Source: Symbiodinium natans
Lineage: Eukaryota > Sar > Dinophyceae > Suessiales > Symbiodiniaceae
Reading direction: 5' to 3'
Assembly: GCA_905221605.1 (NCBI GenBank)
Contig: CAJNDS010002390.1
Coordinates: 1 to 30,000, forward strand
Length of the DNA stretch: 30,000 nt
Position numbers and translations under genes: made by a program. The notes under the pieces were generated by a model. The model had not been told where the DNA came from and did no database searches. It saw only the letters and a list, made by a program, of their open reading frames with translations. This document shows, piece by piece, positions 8,099 through 15,621 of the stretch; position 1 is the stretch's first letter; each line of letters begins with the position of its first letter.

Positions 8099-8157
8099 CC
8101 GAAGAAGCTTTCGTCGGAGGGCCTTTTCGAGTCGAAGAGGGAGATCCCCTGTGCTTC
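8099..8157 (-). CDS. Exon-like island EAQGISLFDSKRPSDESFF
   Basis: 59 bases on minus with acceptor ggtggatggggcag and donor TTCGG/GTGTAGGG. The same GTGTAGGG donor occurs on the candidate exon at 23242. 19 open codons plus two bases. No family recognised. Confidence 0.45.
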
Positions 8158-8181
8158 CTGCCCCATCCACCTCGGACTCAC

Positions 8182-8248
8182 AGGGTTTAGGGTTTAGGGT
8201 TTAGGGTTTAGGGTTTAGGGTTTAGGGTTTAGGGTTTAGGGTTTAGGG
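8182..8248 (+). repeat. TTTAGGG array
   Basis: Nine to ten perfect units. Confidence 0.97.
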
Positions 8249-8317
8249 ACTCGCAGGGTCCCAGTCTCGGCTTCGTGGGGGCGCTTGAGGGTTTTGGGAT
8301 TGAGGGGTTCGAAGACG

Positions 8318-8618
8318 CATGTTATGTAAAGCTCTTAACGTAAAGCTTGGACTTTAACTTTTAACCTTAACTTCGAGCTTAAAGCTCAGTATTCCAACTT
8401 CAAAGTAAGCGTAAAGCTTAAAGACTTAAGCGGATAACTTAAAGCAAAATGTTAAGAGCTTAGAGTCTAAAGTAAAGCGCTTAAAGGCAAAGGTTAAGTC
8501 TTTAAGCTCCTTTTTTAAAGCTTAGAGCTCAACTCTTTAAAGTTAGAGATTGAAAGTTGACAGTCTACAGTTTAACGTTCACTTTAATTATTAACTCTAA
8601 GCGCTAAGGGTGTCAGGG
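8318..8618. repeat. AAGCTT/CTTAAAG-rich low-complexity tract
   Basis: About 300 bases built from taaagctt, cttaaag, gttaag and aagctt words, with the same words on both strands. It contains almost no CCC or GGG and resembles nothing else in the window. No open frame of note. Confidence 0.8.
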
Positions 8619-8652
8619 GCTTAGGGTTCAGGTCCAGGGTTTATTACTGTAA

Positions 8653-8749
8653 GTTAGCCGGGAATGCGGGCATGAGGTACCCTATATAATCCCTTAAACG
8701 GTATATGTAGGGGGATATAGGTTACCTCATTCCCTCATTCCCTAGTAAC
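8653..8749. mobile_element. MITE-like element with ~35-bp inverted ends
   Basis: The left end (gttagccgggaatgcgggca through ccctatat) and the reverse complement of the right end (gttactagggaatgagggaa through acctatat) match at about 29 of 35 positions. Length is 97 bp, no coding capacity, TA-rich centre. The tandem unit at 3607-3676 shares its core and right end. Target duplication is unclear. Confidence 0.7.
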
Positions 8750-8986
8750 CAACAAGGAGTTCAGGGTTTAGGGATCCGTGGCCAAGAGCTTCTGCCGCAA
8801 AAAACTTGTTGCTTAGCAAAAGCCCTTTCTTGATAAGAAAGCAACATGCAAACTGATGCGTTTGAGGTTCTCGAAAGCAAGAAGCGAAAACAAGTGCATT
8901 TGTCAAGGAGCTGCTCAACACCTTCCGCATGACAAAGCAAATCATGCTCGGCAGAACCTGGATCAACCCTTCGAAACTCAAAAAAA

Positions 8987-9135
8987 CCCCTAACCCTAAA
9001 CACTCAAGCACTCGACCCTAATCCCTGAACACTCAGACCCTAAACCCTAAACCCTGAACACTCAGACCCTCAACCCTAAACCCTAAACCCTAAACCCTAA
9101 ACCCTAAACCCTAAACCCTAAACCCTAAACCCTAA
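8987..9135 (-). repeat. CCCT-type array
   Basis: Begins with CACTCAGACCCT/CCCTAAA mixtures, then ten near-perfect CCCTAAA units. Confidence 0.95.
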
Positions 9136-9221
9136 AAGTCTCGCTGCTGCCGGAAGGCATCAAGCCCGGCTTCATGTGCAGCATGGACCAGACAAACCTG
9201 CCCGGGCACGGCCCTGAACTC
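9136..9221. CDS. Exon-like island, strand ambiguous
   Basis: Between two CCCTAAA arrays. On plus: after aaaag, SLLPEGIKPGFMCSMDQTNL and a short tail, with no GT donor. On minus: after cgtgcccgggcag, VCLVHAAHEAGLDAFRQQRD, running into the array. Both read like protein and I cannot choose. Confidence 0.33.
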
Positions 9222-9360
9222 CAAACCCCTAAACCCTAAGCCCCTAAACCCTAAGCCCCTAAACCCTGAACCCTAAACCCTAAACCCTGAACCCTAAACC
9301 CTAAACCCTAAACCCTAAACCCTGAACCCTGAACCCTGAACCCCAAACCCCAAAACCCTG
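9222..9360 (-). repeat. Array with CCCCTAAG, CCCTAAA, CCCTGAA blocks
   Basis: Blocks of CCCCTAAG-like units, then CCCTAAA, then three CCCTGAA, then CCCCAAA. Variants are clustered rather than scattered. Confidence 0.93.
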
Positions 9361-9406
9361 AGACTCAGGGCTTGCACGATCCCAAGCATCCTCGAACTGC
9401 CAACCG
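9357..9406 (-). CDS. Exon-like island GWQFEDAWDRASPESQ
   Basis: Minus strand, acceptor gcgcaatggagcgcag, about 16 open codons, donor CAGG/GTTTTGGGG inside the variant array. An ATG lies just upstream of the acceptor, so an initiating exon beginning M-E-R-S is an alternative. No family recognised. Confidence 0.4.
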
Positions 9407-9544
9407 CTGCGCTCCATTGCGCTTTTAAGCAGGGTTTTAGGGTTTAGGGTTTAGGGTTTAGGGTTTTGGGTAACGCATAAGGCGGAGACAACGCAGGGGG
9501 CCCCATCTCTTTGCCCAGAGAGTTGCTTTTTTCATTCTTTTGTT

Positions 9545-9577
9545 CTCTCTCTCTCTCTCACTCTCTCTCTCTCACTG
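9545..9577 (+). repeat. (CT)n microsatellite
   Basis: CT run with two CACT interruptions. It could also serve as a polypyrimidine tract ahead of the open stretch 9596-9976. Confidence 0.9.
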
Positions 9578-9595
9578 AGCTTTCAAACAACATAA

Positions 9596-9976
9596 GACTC
9601 CTGCAACGTTACATCCCGGCCGTTTTGTGGTACAAACGCCTTGCCGCAGCATTGTTCAGCTGATCCAATTTCGTGCACCGTTTCTGGAGTCATGCAAGAG
9701 GGAGAGTGTTCACACAACTTGAACCTCTTTCATTCTCAACCGCGCCAGAACGAAGATGGGACACCTGACTTGCAATATGGCCTGCCGGTCCAGCCAAACC
9801 CATGGATTCACATCTTGTCTTCTTCGACGACTGCAGCGTCATCCGAGAACCATATCCCAGCGGGTCCGTATGGAAGCCAGCGCCCCAACACCCTCTTTGT
9901 TGCGGTTTCCGGGTTTCTAGCTCCAGAATGGTGCAGTACTACAAGTAGACCCCCCAGGAATGACCAGAGTCATTGA
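9596..9976 (+). CDS. Weak candidate: continuous open frame
   Basis: 127 codons open between stops with no early ATG (first ATG at 9692). Residues such as DGTPDLQYGLPVQPNPW are protein-like, but there is no recognised family. It may be an exon fused to flanking intron, or chance. Confidence 0.25.
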   Translation, partial: DSCNVTSRPFCGTNALPQHCSADPISCTVSGVMQEGECSHNLNLFHSQPRQNEDGTPDLQYGLPVQPNPWIHILSSSTTAASSENHIPAGPYGSQRPNTLFVAVSGFLAPEWCSTTSRPPRNDQSH

Positions 9977-10089
9977 AGGAATCACCTGTCTGCAGATGGA
10001 GCTCCTTCGCCCAAACCCTGAAATTCCCAAGCGCCATGGTTCGTGTGACGCGTTGTTGTGGTATGGTATAAGCTTCGGTGTGCAATTGC

Positions 10090-10118
10090 GAGTGAGTGAG
10101 TGAGTGAGTGAGTGAGTG
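10090..10118 (+). repeat. (GAGT)n tetranucleotide repeat
   Basis: Seven GAGT units. A second locus is at 19597-19617. Confidence 0.95.
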
Positions 10119-10163
10119 GGAGCAAGTGGTGAGTTGCGGCAATGCTGTCGAAATGACACCCTT

Positions 10164-10260
10164 GCTGCTGCTTCTGCTGCTGCTGCTGATGATGACGATA
10201 ATGATGACGACGACCATCGTCGTCGTCGTCGTCATCGTCATCAGCAGCAGCAGCTGCTGC
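10164..10260. repeat. Trinucleotide hairpin (CTG/GAT/GAC arms)
   Basis: The left arm runs CTG, GAT, GAC triplets and the right arm GTC, ATC, CAG triplets. They are near-perfect inverted complements around a 3-base loop (cca, 10214-10216). A stem of about 40 bp with a few mismatches is possible. Frames through it on both strands (poly-L, poly-D, poly-Q) are low complexity. Confidence 0.88.
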
Positions 10261-10366
10261 ACGGCGCGCAGCACAGACAAGAAGAGCCCTACAGTGCCCT
10301 ACAATGATGTCAGGAAACAGGAACTGCCACAACACATCCTTCAAACTATACTATTGCTTAAGAACT

Positions 10367-10429
10367 CCCCCCCCCCCCCCCCACCCCCCCCCCCCCCCCC
10401 CCACCCCCCCACCCCCCCCCCCCCCCCCC
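10367..10429. repeat. Poly-C tract with three A interruptions
   Basis: 63 bases of C broken at 10383, 10403 and 10411. A poly-G run lies nearby (about 10479-10488). Proline-rich frames here are artefacts. Confidence 0.95.
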
Positions 10430-10612
10430 GAAAAACACTCTCTTTTAATGACAATATGGGGATTAGTAGGTTCCATGGGGGGGGGGGGTTCTTCAGCGAA
10501 TAGTCGCTTAAACCCACGAAACCCTAAACTTCCTAAACCCTAAACTTCCTCAACCCTAAACCGGAAGCCAATGAGTCATTCAGACACGAACCCTTCCCTG
10601 GCCTGTCGGTAG

Positions 10613-10640
10613 GGATCTCGCCAAGGACCTCGCCATGCAG
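10613..10640 (+). CDS. Candidate small exon DLAKDLAMQ
   Basis: Acceptor ccctggcctgtcggtag, one base, nine codons, donor CAG/GTGGCT. Very short and unassigned. Confidence 0.3.
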
Positions 10641-10678
10641 GTGGCTTAAAACTAAAGTATCGTTTACGCTTGTTCACA

Positions 10679-10728
10679 CCCTAAACCCTAAACCCTAAAC
10701 CCTAAACCCTAAACCCTAATCCCTAAAC
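10679..10728 (-). repeat. CCCTAAA array
   Basis: Seven units, one CCCTAAT. Its right edge provides the GTTTAGGG donor for the next island. Confidence 0.95.
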
Positions 10729-10797
10729 CATGCCAAAGGCACCTTGGCGGCATCGTCTCCTGGGCTTCCGGGCAGCACACGCTCACAGAGGTACCGT
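10729..10797 (-). CDS. Exon-like island between opposing arrays
   Basis: 69 bases on minus between acceptor taatcctcag and donor GTTTAGGG. Two frames are open: one with RRYLCERVLPGSPGDDAAKV, the other with SVSVCCPEAQETMPPRCL. Unassigned. Confidence 0.38.
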
Positions 10798-10803
10798 CTG
10801 AGG

Positions 10804-10930
10804 ATTAGGGTTTAGGGTTTAGTGTTTGGGGTTTAGGGTTTAGGGTTTAGGGTTGGGGGTTTAGGGTTTGGGGTTTAGGGGTTGGGGTTTAGGGTTTAGG
10901 GTTTTGGGTTTTGGGTTTGGGGTTTGGGGC
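10804..10930 (+). repeat. Degenerate TTTAGGG/TTTGGGG tract
   Basis: TTTAGGG units drift into TTTGGGG and TTTTGGG variants. Followed at about 10970-11035 by degenerate C-orientation units. Confidence 0.88.
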
Positions 10931-11044
10931 TTCGGGGGCCCTGAACCGTATAAACTCCAAAACTCGAAACCCTTAAACCCTGAAGCCTTAAACCCTAAAC
11001 CCTATAAACCCTGCAAACCCTAAACCCCGAAGCCCCCAGAGCTT

Positions 11045-11156
11045 ACATCATGGGCTGCTGGGCGTCGGTCACTAGGGTCACCCTAAACCCTAAACTCTAA
11101 ACCCGACACCCGAAACCCTAAACCCTAAACATCATGAGCTGCTGGGCGTCGGTCAC
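11045..11156 (+). repeat. 28-bp direct repeat (exon-start duplication)
   Basis: 11045-11072 and 11129-11156 match with one mismatch, covering catcatg-g/a-gctgctgggc and cggtcac. The second copy is the 5' part of the candidate exon at 11139. The first is cut off and followed by CCCTAAA. Confidence 0.85.
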
Positions 11157-11225
11157 GGACCGTCGTAACCCCATGCCAGTCCACGGTCCAAACTTCAGTG
11201 CCAATGCAGATGGCCTTGCTTGGAG
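11139..11225 (+). CDS. Exon-like island WASVTDRRNPMPVHGPNFSA
   Basis: 87 bases on plus: acceptor catcatgag, 28 open codons, donor GGAG/GTTTAGGG. The 5' end is duplicated upstream at 11045-11072. No family recognised. Confidence 0.42.
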
Positions 11226-11297
11226 GTTTAGGGTATGCGGTTTAGGGTTTAGGGGTTGGGGTGCAGGGTTAAGGCTTTAGAGTTTCAAGGGTAGTTC

Positions 11298-11576
11298 TCA
11301 CCGGGGATATGAGCCGGTATAGCAAACAAGGGCTATTACCCTGCTTGGTGGTCTTAGAACCCGGCTTAGCACTACCCATGAACATCCATGAACGCCCCCC
11401 GCCGGCCCCAATCCGACAGCAACCGCTAAGCCAATTGCTGTTGACTTGGGGAGGCCGCAAAAACCGTGACCGCCAAAATCTTCGGCACCTCTACGAGCCT
11501 CTACGTACCTTCTGTTTGAGTGCTCGACCCTCCGTGCAAGCTCTGAAGAAGATGCGCTCGCACAAAAGCAAGCCAT
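11298..11576 (-). CDS. Weak candidate ATG-started ORF (92 aa)
   Basis: Starts ATG at 11576 with MACFCASASSSELARRVEHS and ends in a TGA. It contains a diverged copy of the dispersed core (11370-11392), which argues against a conserved protein. An antisense frame (11309-11599) is open too. Confidence 0.2.
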   Translation of the reverse strand: MACFCASASSSELARRVEHSNRRYVEARRGAEDFGGHGFCGLPKSTAIGLAVAVGLGPAGGVHGCSWVVLSRVLRPPSRVIALVCYTGSYPR

Positions 11577-11599
11577 TTGCTCTTAAGCCTCTCACGTAA

Positions 11600-12100
11600 A
11601 GCACGATTGTACAGGACACAAACAGCTGGAAACCAGATGCCAGAAACTCGGCACCGTAGGGCTTAGATTAGATTGCGTGCGGAGGTAACAAGTATGTATG
11701 AGCAAATTAATTAACGCATTTATGTGTATGCACCTACTTGTACTGGTTGAATCATATTTACTCATCTATTTACGTATCTACGACCCATACATCTGCAATA
11801 TTCCTCAGGAACTCTATCCACTGGCCAAACCAGGAATAACAGCCCTACTTGGAGGTTCATGGTACAGTTCGGGTTTATAGGGTTAAGGGTTCAGGATCCC
11901 GGTGGCTATAACTTTAACTCGTTGTTCCAGACAAGAAACGTTGCGAATTGGCTTGCCAAACTCGAGCGTTTTGTCGCACTTGACCCCGGCGCCTGGGCGT
12001 CGGGCGGAAACCAGTAGACAAAGAAGCACATGGTCAGTTCTCAAAACCATCATCCCTTTTTGGGTACGCTAAAATATTAGTGGCCGCCTTATAATCAGGA
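11600..12100. other. AT-richer spacer with dispersed-core copy c
   Basis: No gene supported. A copy of the dispersed core (ccctacttggaggttcatgg) lies at 11843-11865 on plus. Confidence 0.6.
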
Positions 12101-12130
12101 CCTCAAACCCCAAACCCTAAACCCAAAATT

Positions 12131-12258
12131 CCCTAAACCCTAAACCCTAAACCCTAAACCCCTAAACCCCTAAACCCCTAAACCCCTAAACCCCTAAACC
12201 CCTAAACCCCTAAACCCCTAAACCCCTAAACCCCTAAACCCCTAAACCCTAAACCCTA
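12131..12258 (-). repeat. CCCTAAA array with eleven CCCCTAAA units
   Basis: Three 7-base CCCTAAA units, then eleven consecutive perfect 8-base CCCCTAAA units (12159-12246), then CCCTAAA again. Confidence 0.97.
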
Positions 12259-12478
12259 GAGGACCATCCTTGAGAGAACTGACCATGTCGTAAGCACGTG
12301 AGCTCTGGGTGGGGATTGGGGTCTGGGTTTCAATGGGCCTACGGGTTGCAGTTTAGGATGGGTGTAAGAGGTTGGGATCTTGGGGGTTTAGGGGTTTAAG
12401 GGTTTAGAGGTTTAGGAGTTTAGGCAGCTGTAAGCCCACCAGCCCTGCACCAAGCCCTCAACCCCTCAACCTTCGAGC

Positions 12479-12751
12479 TCACGCCCTAACCACCCCAAAG
12501 GTTTTAATAAGGGGGGCTTCACAATTAGAATGGAGTTGTGGGTGGTTCCTGCTGTATAATTCTGTAGGGGCCAAAATGGAATACCAAATGGAATACCAGT
12601 CGTACCTATTCCGACCCGCCATAATATGTAACACCAGCTCAGGGTTCAGCCCGCTCGTCAAAATCTCATAATCTAGGCACTCATCCTCGCCGCCTAGTAT
12701 GAACACCCCCCCTACGCCCTCATGGTAAGTAAATACTTCCATTATAGACAT
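12479..12751 (-). CDS. Unassigned 90-aa ATG-started ORF
   Basis: Starts with ATG-TCT-ATA-ATG at 12751. The peptide has GGVFILGGEDECLDYEIL and a WYSIWYSI internal duplication made by a 12-base direct repeat (12579-12602). Composition is balanced and not repeat-derived, making it one of the more protein-like continuous frames. No domain recognised. It could be an exon plus read-through. Confidence 0.35.
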   Translation of the reverse strand: MSIMEVFTYHEGVGGVFILGGEDECLDYEILTSGLNPELVLHIMAGRNRYDWYSIWYSILAPTELYSRNHPQLHSNCEAPLIKTFGVVRA

Positions 12752-13204
12752 ATTCCATCTTTCGGGGAGTACTTAACAATTATGGGGTAGGGGCGGGGGC
12801 GGGGGGTGGGGGCTATTCGGGGGAGGCGATTACACTTCCCAGGGACAGCCGAGGCACCGTCACCCGCTTTGCCACGCTTTGATGGCTTCTTCTTGGGCTT
12901 CTCCGCCTCGACTTCTGCCTTCTCTGGCTGGCCTCGTCAGCAATTCTCCAGACAGCTGATGACTAAGCGCGCTTCTTGCCTTAGGGGTGTAAGGTTTAGG
13001 GTCCTAGCCCGAAATCCTGAAACATGCTTGGCATCAGAATCATCAGAACCTCGACCGTCACCAGTGGCTTTCTCAGAAGGACTCAGCACACTGGGCAATC
13101 ATGAACCGCGAGCCTAAAGCCACGTCTTAGTGCTTCCCTAGAGCGACCTTTTTCATGTCCTTAAACATGGGCGGTGTGCCTTAGTCATTGGTCTTCTTGG
13201 CTTC
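12742..13204 (-). pseudogene. Lys-rich gene remnant in several pieces
   Basis: Reading leftwards on minus: KEAKKTND, stop, GTPPMFKDMKKVALGKH, stop, DVALGSRFMIAQCAESF, stop (about 13204-13080, all one frame). Then in other frames SPSEKATGDGRGSDDSDAK (about 13086-13027) and KAEVEAEKPKKKPSKRGKAG (about 12920-12860, open until 12742). The Lys- and acid-rich character fits a nuclear or chromatin-type protein, but no family is certain. The in-frame TAA codons suggest decay, unrecognised introns or a variant code. Confidence 0.4.
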
Positions 13205-13389
13205 CTTTAAGGCTCAAGGCTACTCTAGAAAGAACATAGGGTTTCACAGAGACCAACTGTGCCGTTGAAACCCCATAGGGCTTAGGCTAGGCCCTCAAGC
13301 AACCAAAGCTTGAACCTCGAAGTCCTAGTCCTAGGGTTTGGGTTTTACAGCCTTTAGGGACTTTAGGGGGCCACTTAGACCCCGACATC

Positions 13390-13485
13390 CCTAAACCTAA
13401 ACCCTAACCCTTCAACCCTTCAACCCTTAAACCCTAAACCCTAAAATCCCGAACCCTAAACCCTAAACCCTAAACCCTAAGCCCC
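13390..13485 (-). repeat. CCCTAAA-type tract
   Basis: CCCTTCAA variants followed by four CCCTAAA units. Confidence 0.9.
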
Positions 13486-13508
13486 CCCCGAAACCTCGAA
13501 AGGTCCAG

Positions 13509-13582
13509 CCTAAGCTCTGCGAGGCGTCGCCAGCTTGGCGGTCCTCGTCCTCCTCCGAACTTATGGACATGCGCCGGTACCT
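13509..13582 (+). CDS. Exon-like island with Ser run
   Basis: 74 bases on plus: acceptor aaaggtccag, 24 open codons including CEASPAWRSSSSSELMDMRR, donor ACCT/GTTAGGGT. No family recognised. Confidence 0.42.
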
Positions 13583-13725
13583 GTTAGGGTTTTTAGGGTT
13601 TAGGGTGTAGGGTTTGGGGTTTGGGGTTTGGGGTTTAGGGTTTGAGGTTTGCGGGCTCAGAGCTGGAGAGTTTCAGGGGGTTCGGGTTCAAGGGCTCCTT
13701 TCGCCAAACGGCTTCGGCTACAAAA

Positions 13726-13895
13726 CTGATATCGAGGAAACCCTACACCCTAAACTCAAAACCCCATAAACCCTACACTCCAGGCCCTAAACCTTTTCGG
13801 GCTTCGAGGGCTGATATCGAGGAAACCCTACACCCTAAACCCAAAACCCTATAAACCCTACACCACAGACCCTAAACCTTTTCGGGCTTCGAGGG
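13726..13895 (+). repeat. 85-bp tandem duplication
   Basis: 13726-13810 and 13811-13895 are adjacent copies differing at only a few positions, each running from ctgatatcgagg to gggcttcgaggg. The unit includes degenerate telomere repeats. Confidence 0.93.
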
Positions 13896-13975
13896 CATTG
13901 ATGGGGTTTAGGGTTTAAGGTTTTAGCGCTTTCAGGGTTTAGGCATGTTGGGGCTTTCAGGGATTCAGGGATAAG

Positions 13976-14054
13976 AGCCGCTGATGGCACAAAGCTTTGC
14001 GCACTCTGCACAAGACTCACGCAACGTGGGCTGTCAAGTCGGCTGGGAAATGGG
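13976..14054 (+). CDS. Exon-like island DGTKLCALCTRLTQRGLSS
   Basis: 79 bases: acceptor cagggataag, one base, 26 open codons, donor GGG/GTTTCC. The C-x-x-C pair is noted, but no domain is claimed. Confidence 0.36.
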
Positions 14055-14066
14055 GTTTCCCAAATT

Positions 14067-14115
14067 AGGGGTACCTTATTGGTTTCCTTAGTAATAAGGG
14101 TATCCTAAACTGGTT
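14067..14115. repeat. Small inverted-repeat element
   Basis: ttaggggtaccttatt and the later aataagggtatcctaa are imperfect inverted copies about 15 bases apart. A half copy (cttaggggtaccttactggg) recurs near 21824-21843. Confidence 0.5.
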
Positions 14116-14416
14116 AGGGTCTCTACTACGGGTCCCTCATTTTCGGAAACCCTCGAGTGGCTTAGGGGGCTTTAGGTGTAGTTTTCTCGTCTAAGCCAAA
14201 CGCGGAACTCCACAGACTCCACACCCAGAATCTAGGGTTTACACAGCGGCCCGCAACCTAGTACGCTGTAAAGACCCGTCCAAGGCTTGTAACAGATACC
14301 CAGTTGAAAGATGCCAGAAGCAGCGCAGAGCAGCAAGTGGGAATCAACCCGCTCTTGGCCCCAAACCCCTAAACCCTAAACACTAAACCCCTGAACCCTA
14401 AAGCTCTCTGCCCCAG

Positions 14417-14512
14417 CACGCTGAGCGGAAATTCTCCACGACGGTGGTGTTGAAAGGCTCGCTGCCTGCATGCAGAGCAGATGCCCAAAGAGTACTGGTG
14501 CAGAAAGGGAGG
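14417..14512. CDS. Exon-like island, both strands plausible
   Basis: On plus: acceptor gctctctgccccag, exactly 32 open codons (with KFSTTVVLKGSLPACRADAQ), donor AGG/GTTTAGGG. On minus: acceptor ccctttctgcaccag and a frame with FGHLLCMQAASLSTPPSW to a GTTCAGGG donor. I prefer plus for its exact phase-0 fit. Confidence 0.42.
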
Positions 14513-14678
14513 GTTTAGGGTTTATGGTTTAGGGTTTAGGGTTTTGGGTCTAGTTTAGGGTTTGGGATTTGGAGTTTGGGGTTTGGGGTTTAGGGTTCGC
14601 TAGTTCGGGGTGCCCTTAAAAAAACAGCCTGGGGAAGAAGATGGCCCTGAGAGCCAGAGAGCCGCAGGGACCTTGAAC

Positions 14679-14704
14679 CCCTACTTGGAGGTTCATGGGT
14701 ACTT
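14679..14704 (+). repeat. Dispersed core, copy b
   Basis: cccctacttggaggttcatg then ggtacttat. Part of the dispersed CTACTTGGAGGTTCATGGGTA family. Confidence 0.85.
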
Positions 14705-14934
14705 ATAAAAAAAATATATGTATATATATACACATACACATACAGATACATAATCCGCCGACCCAGGCAAGCTGGGGGCGAGCGCCAGTGAAGGGCTTTT
14801 TCCGCTCTCGCACGGCTCAGTCGGGGCAGCCCCCCTCCCCATCCCAGCCTCCCCAACCCACCCCCCCACCCCGCCCCAGTCACCCCCGAAAGTTCTTCTT
14901 GCCTGCTCCAACTCCACCCCGCCCCCGGCCAACA

Positions 14935-14960
14935 CCCCCCCCCCCCCCCATCCATGCCCC

Positions 14961-15026
<66 letters not shown>
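14935..15026. repeat. Very long poly-C, including an uninterrupted C65
   Basis: 14935-14949 is C15 and 14962-15026 is 65 consecutive C, with C-rich DNA either side (14825-15260). Open frames here are low-complexity poly-Pro or poly-Gly and should not be called genes. Confidence 0.97.
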
Positions 15027-15260
15027 ATACTCCCTCCCATGTCCCAAGCAGTTGAGGTTCTTGTACAATTTGCGCCCACTTCGTCGCGACTTCTGTACCC
15101 CTACTCAAACCCCATACCCTACCCCCCCACCCATGTTTGCCTTCCTGCTCCAACATGTGGCTATCCTGGTTGGCGCTCTCCCTGTCCTCCTTCACTCAAA
15201 TCCCTGCACCCCACAAACCCGACCAGCCCTTCCCTCCCCCCCCCCCGTCCCCATGTCCCA

Positions 15261-15555
15261 GCCACCCCAGGCCTCCCTCCCCAGTTTCAGCTCCTGCGCC
15301 ACCATCATCGCCAAGCCAAACATAATTGTGCTGGACTGCATTTCTCCCATGCATGCTGGACTGCACTGCACTGCACACTTCTTCCATCTTTTCAAGACTT
15401 CAAGACGGGCTGGCTGTCATTGGCCAGAGTGCTACACTCCCAGTGCTGCCTAGCAAAAGTCCTGTACACCATGTTGACAACTAGGGGTCACTGTGTTTTA
15501 GCCTGTGAGTCCAGTCCACACCAGCCCATTGCCAGATAGCTCTGGCCATGCCGGG
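15261..15555. other. Spacer after the C-rich block
   Basis: The frame starting in the C-rich block (14695-15453, plus) continues here. Its non-repetitive end could be an exon, but I see no supporting sites. Confidence 0.4.
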
Positions 15556-15621
15556 GGTTTAGGGTTTAGGGTCCAGGGTTTAGGGTTATAACTATCATAA
15601 TTATTATAGGTATTATTATTA

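Noticed and set aside
9939-10503. Overlapping frames with poly-L, poly-D, poly-Q and poly-P
   Set aside because: Products of the triplet hairpin, (GAGT)n and poly-C tracts.
14590-15453. Long Gly- or Pro-rich reading frames on both strands
   Set aside because: They are translations of the C65 tract and its C-rich flanks. Homopolymers are open in every frame and say nothing about coding.
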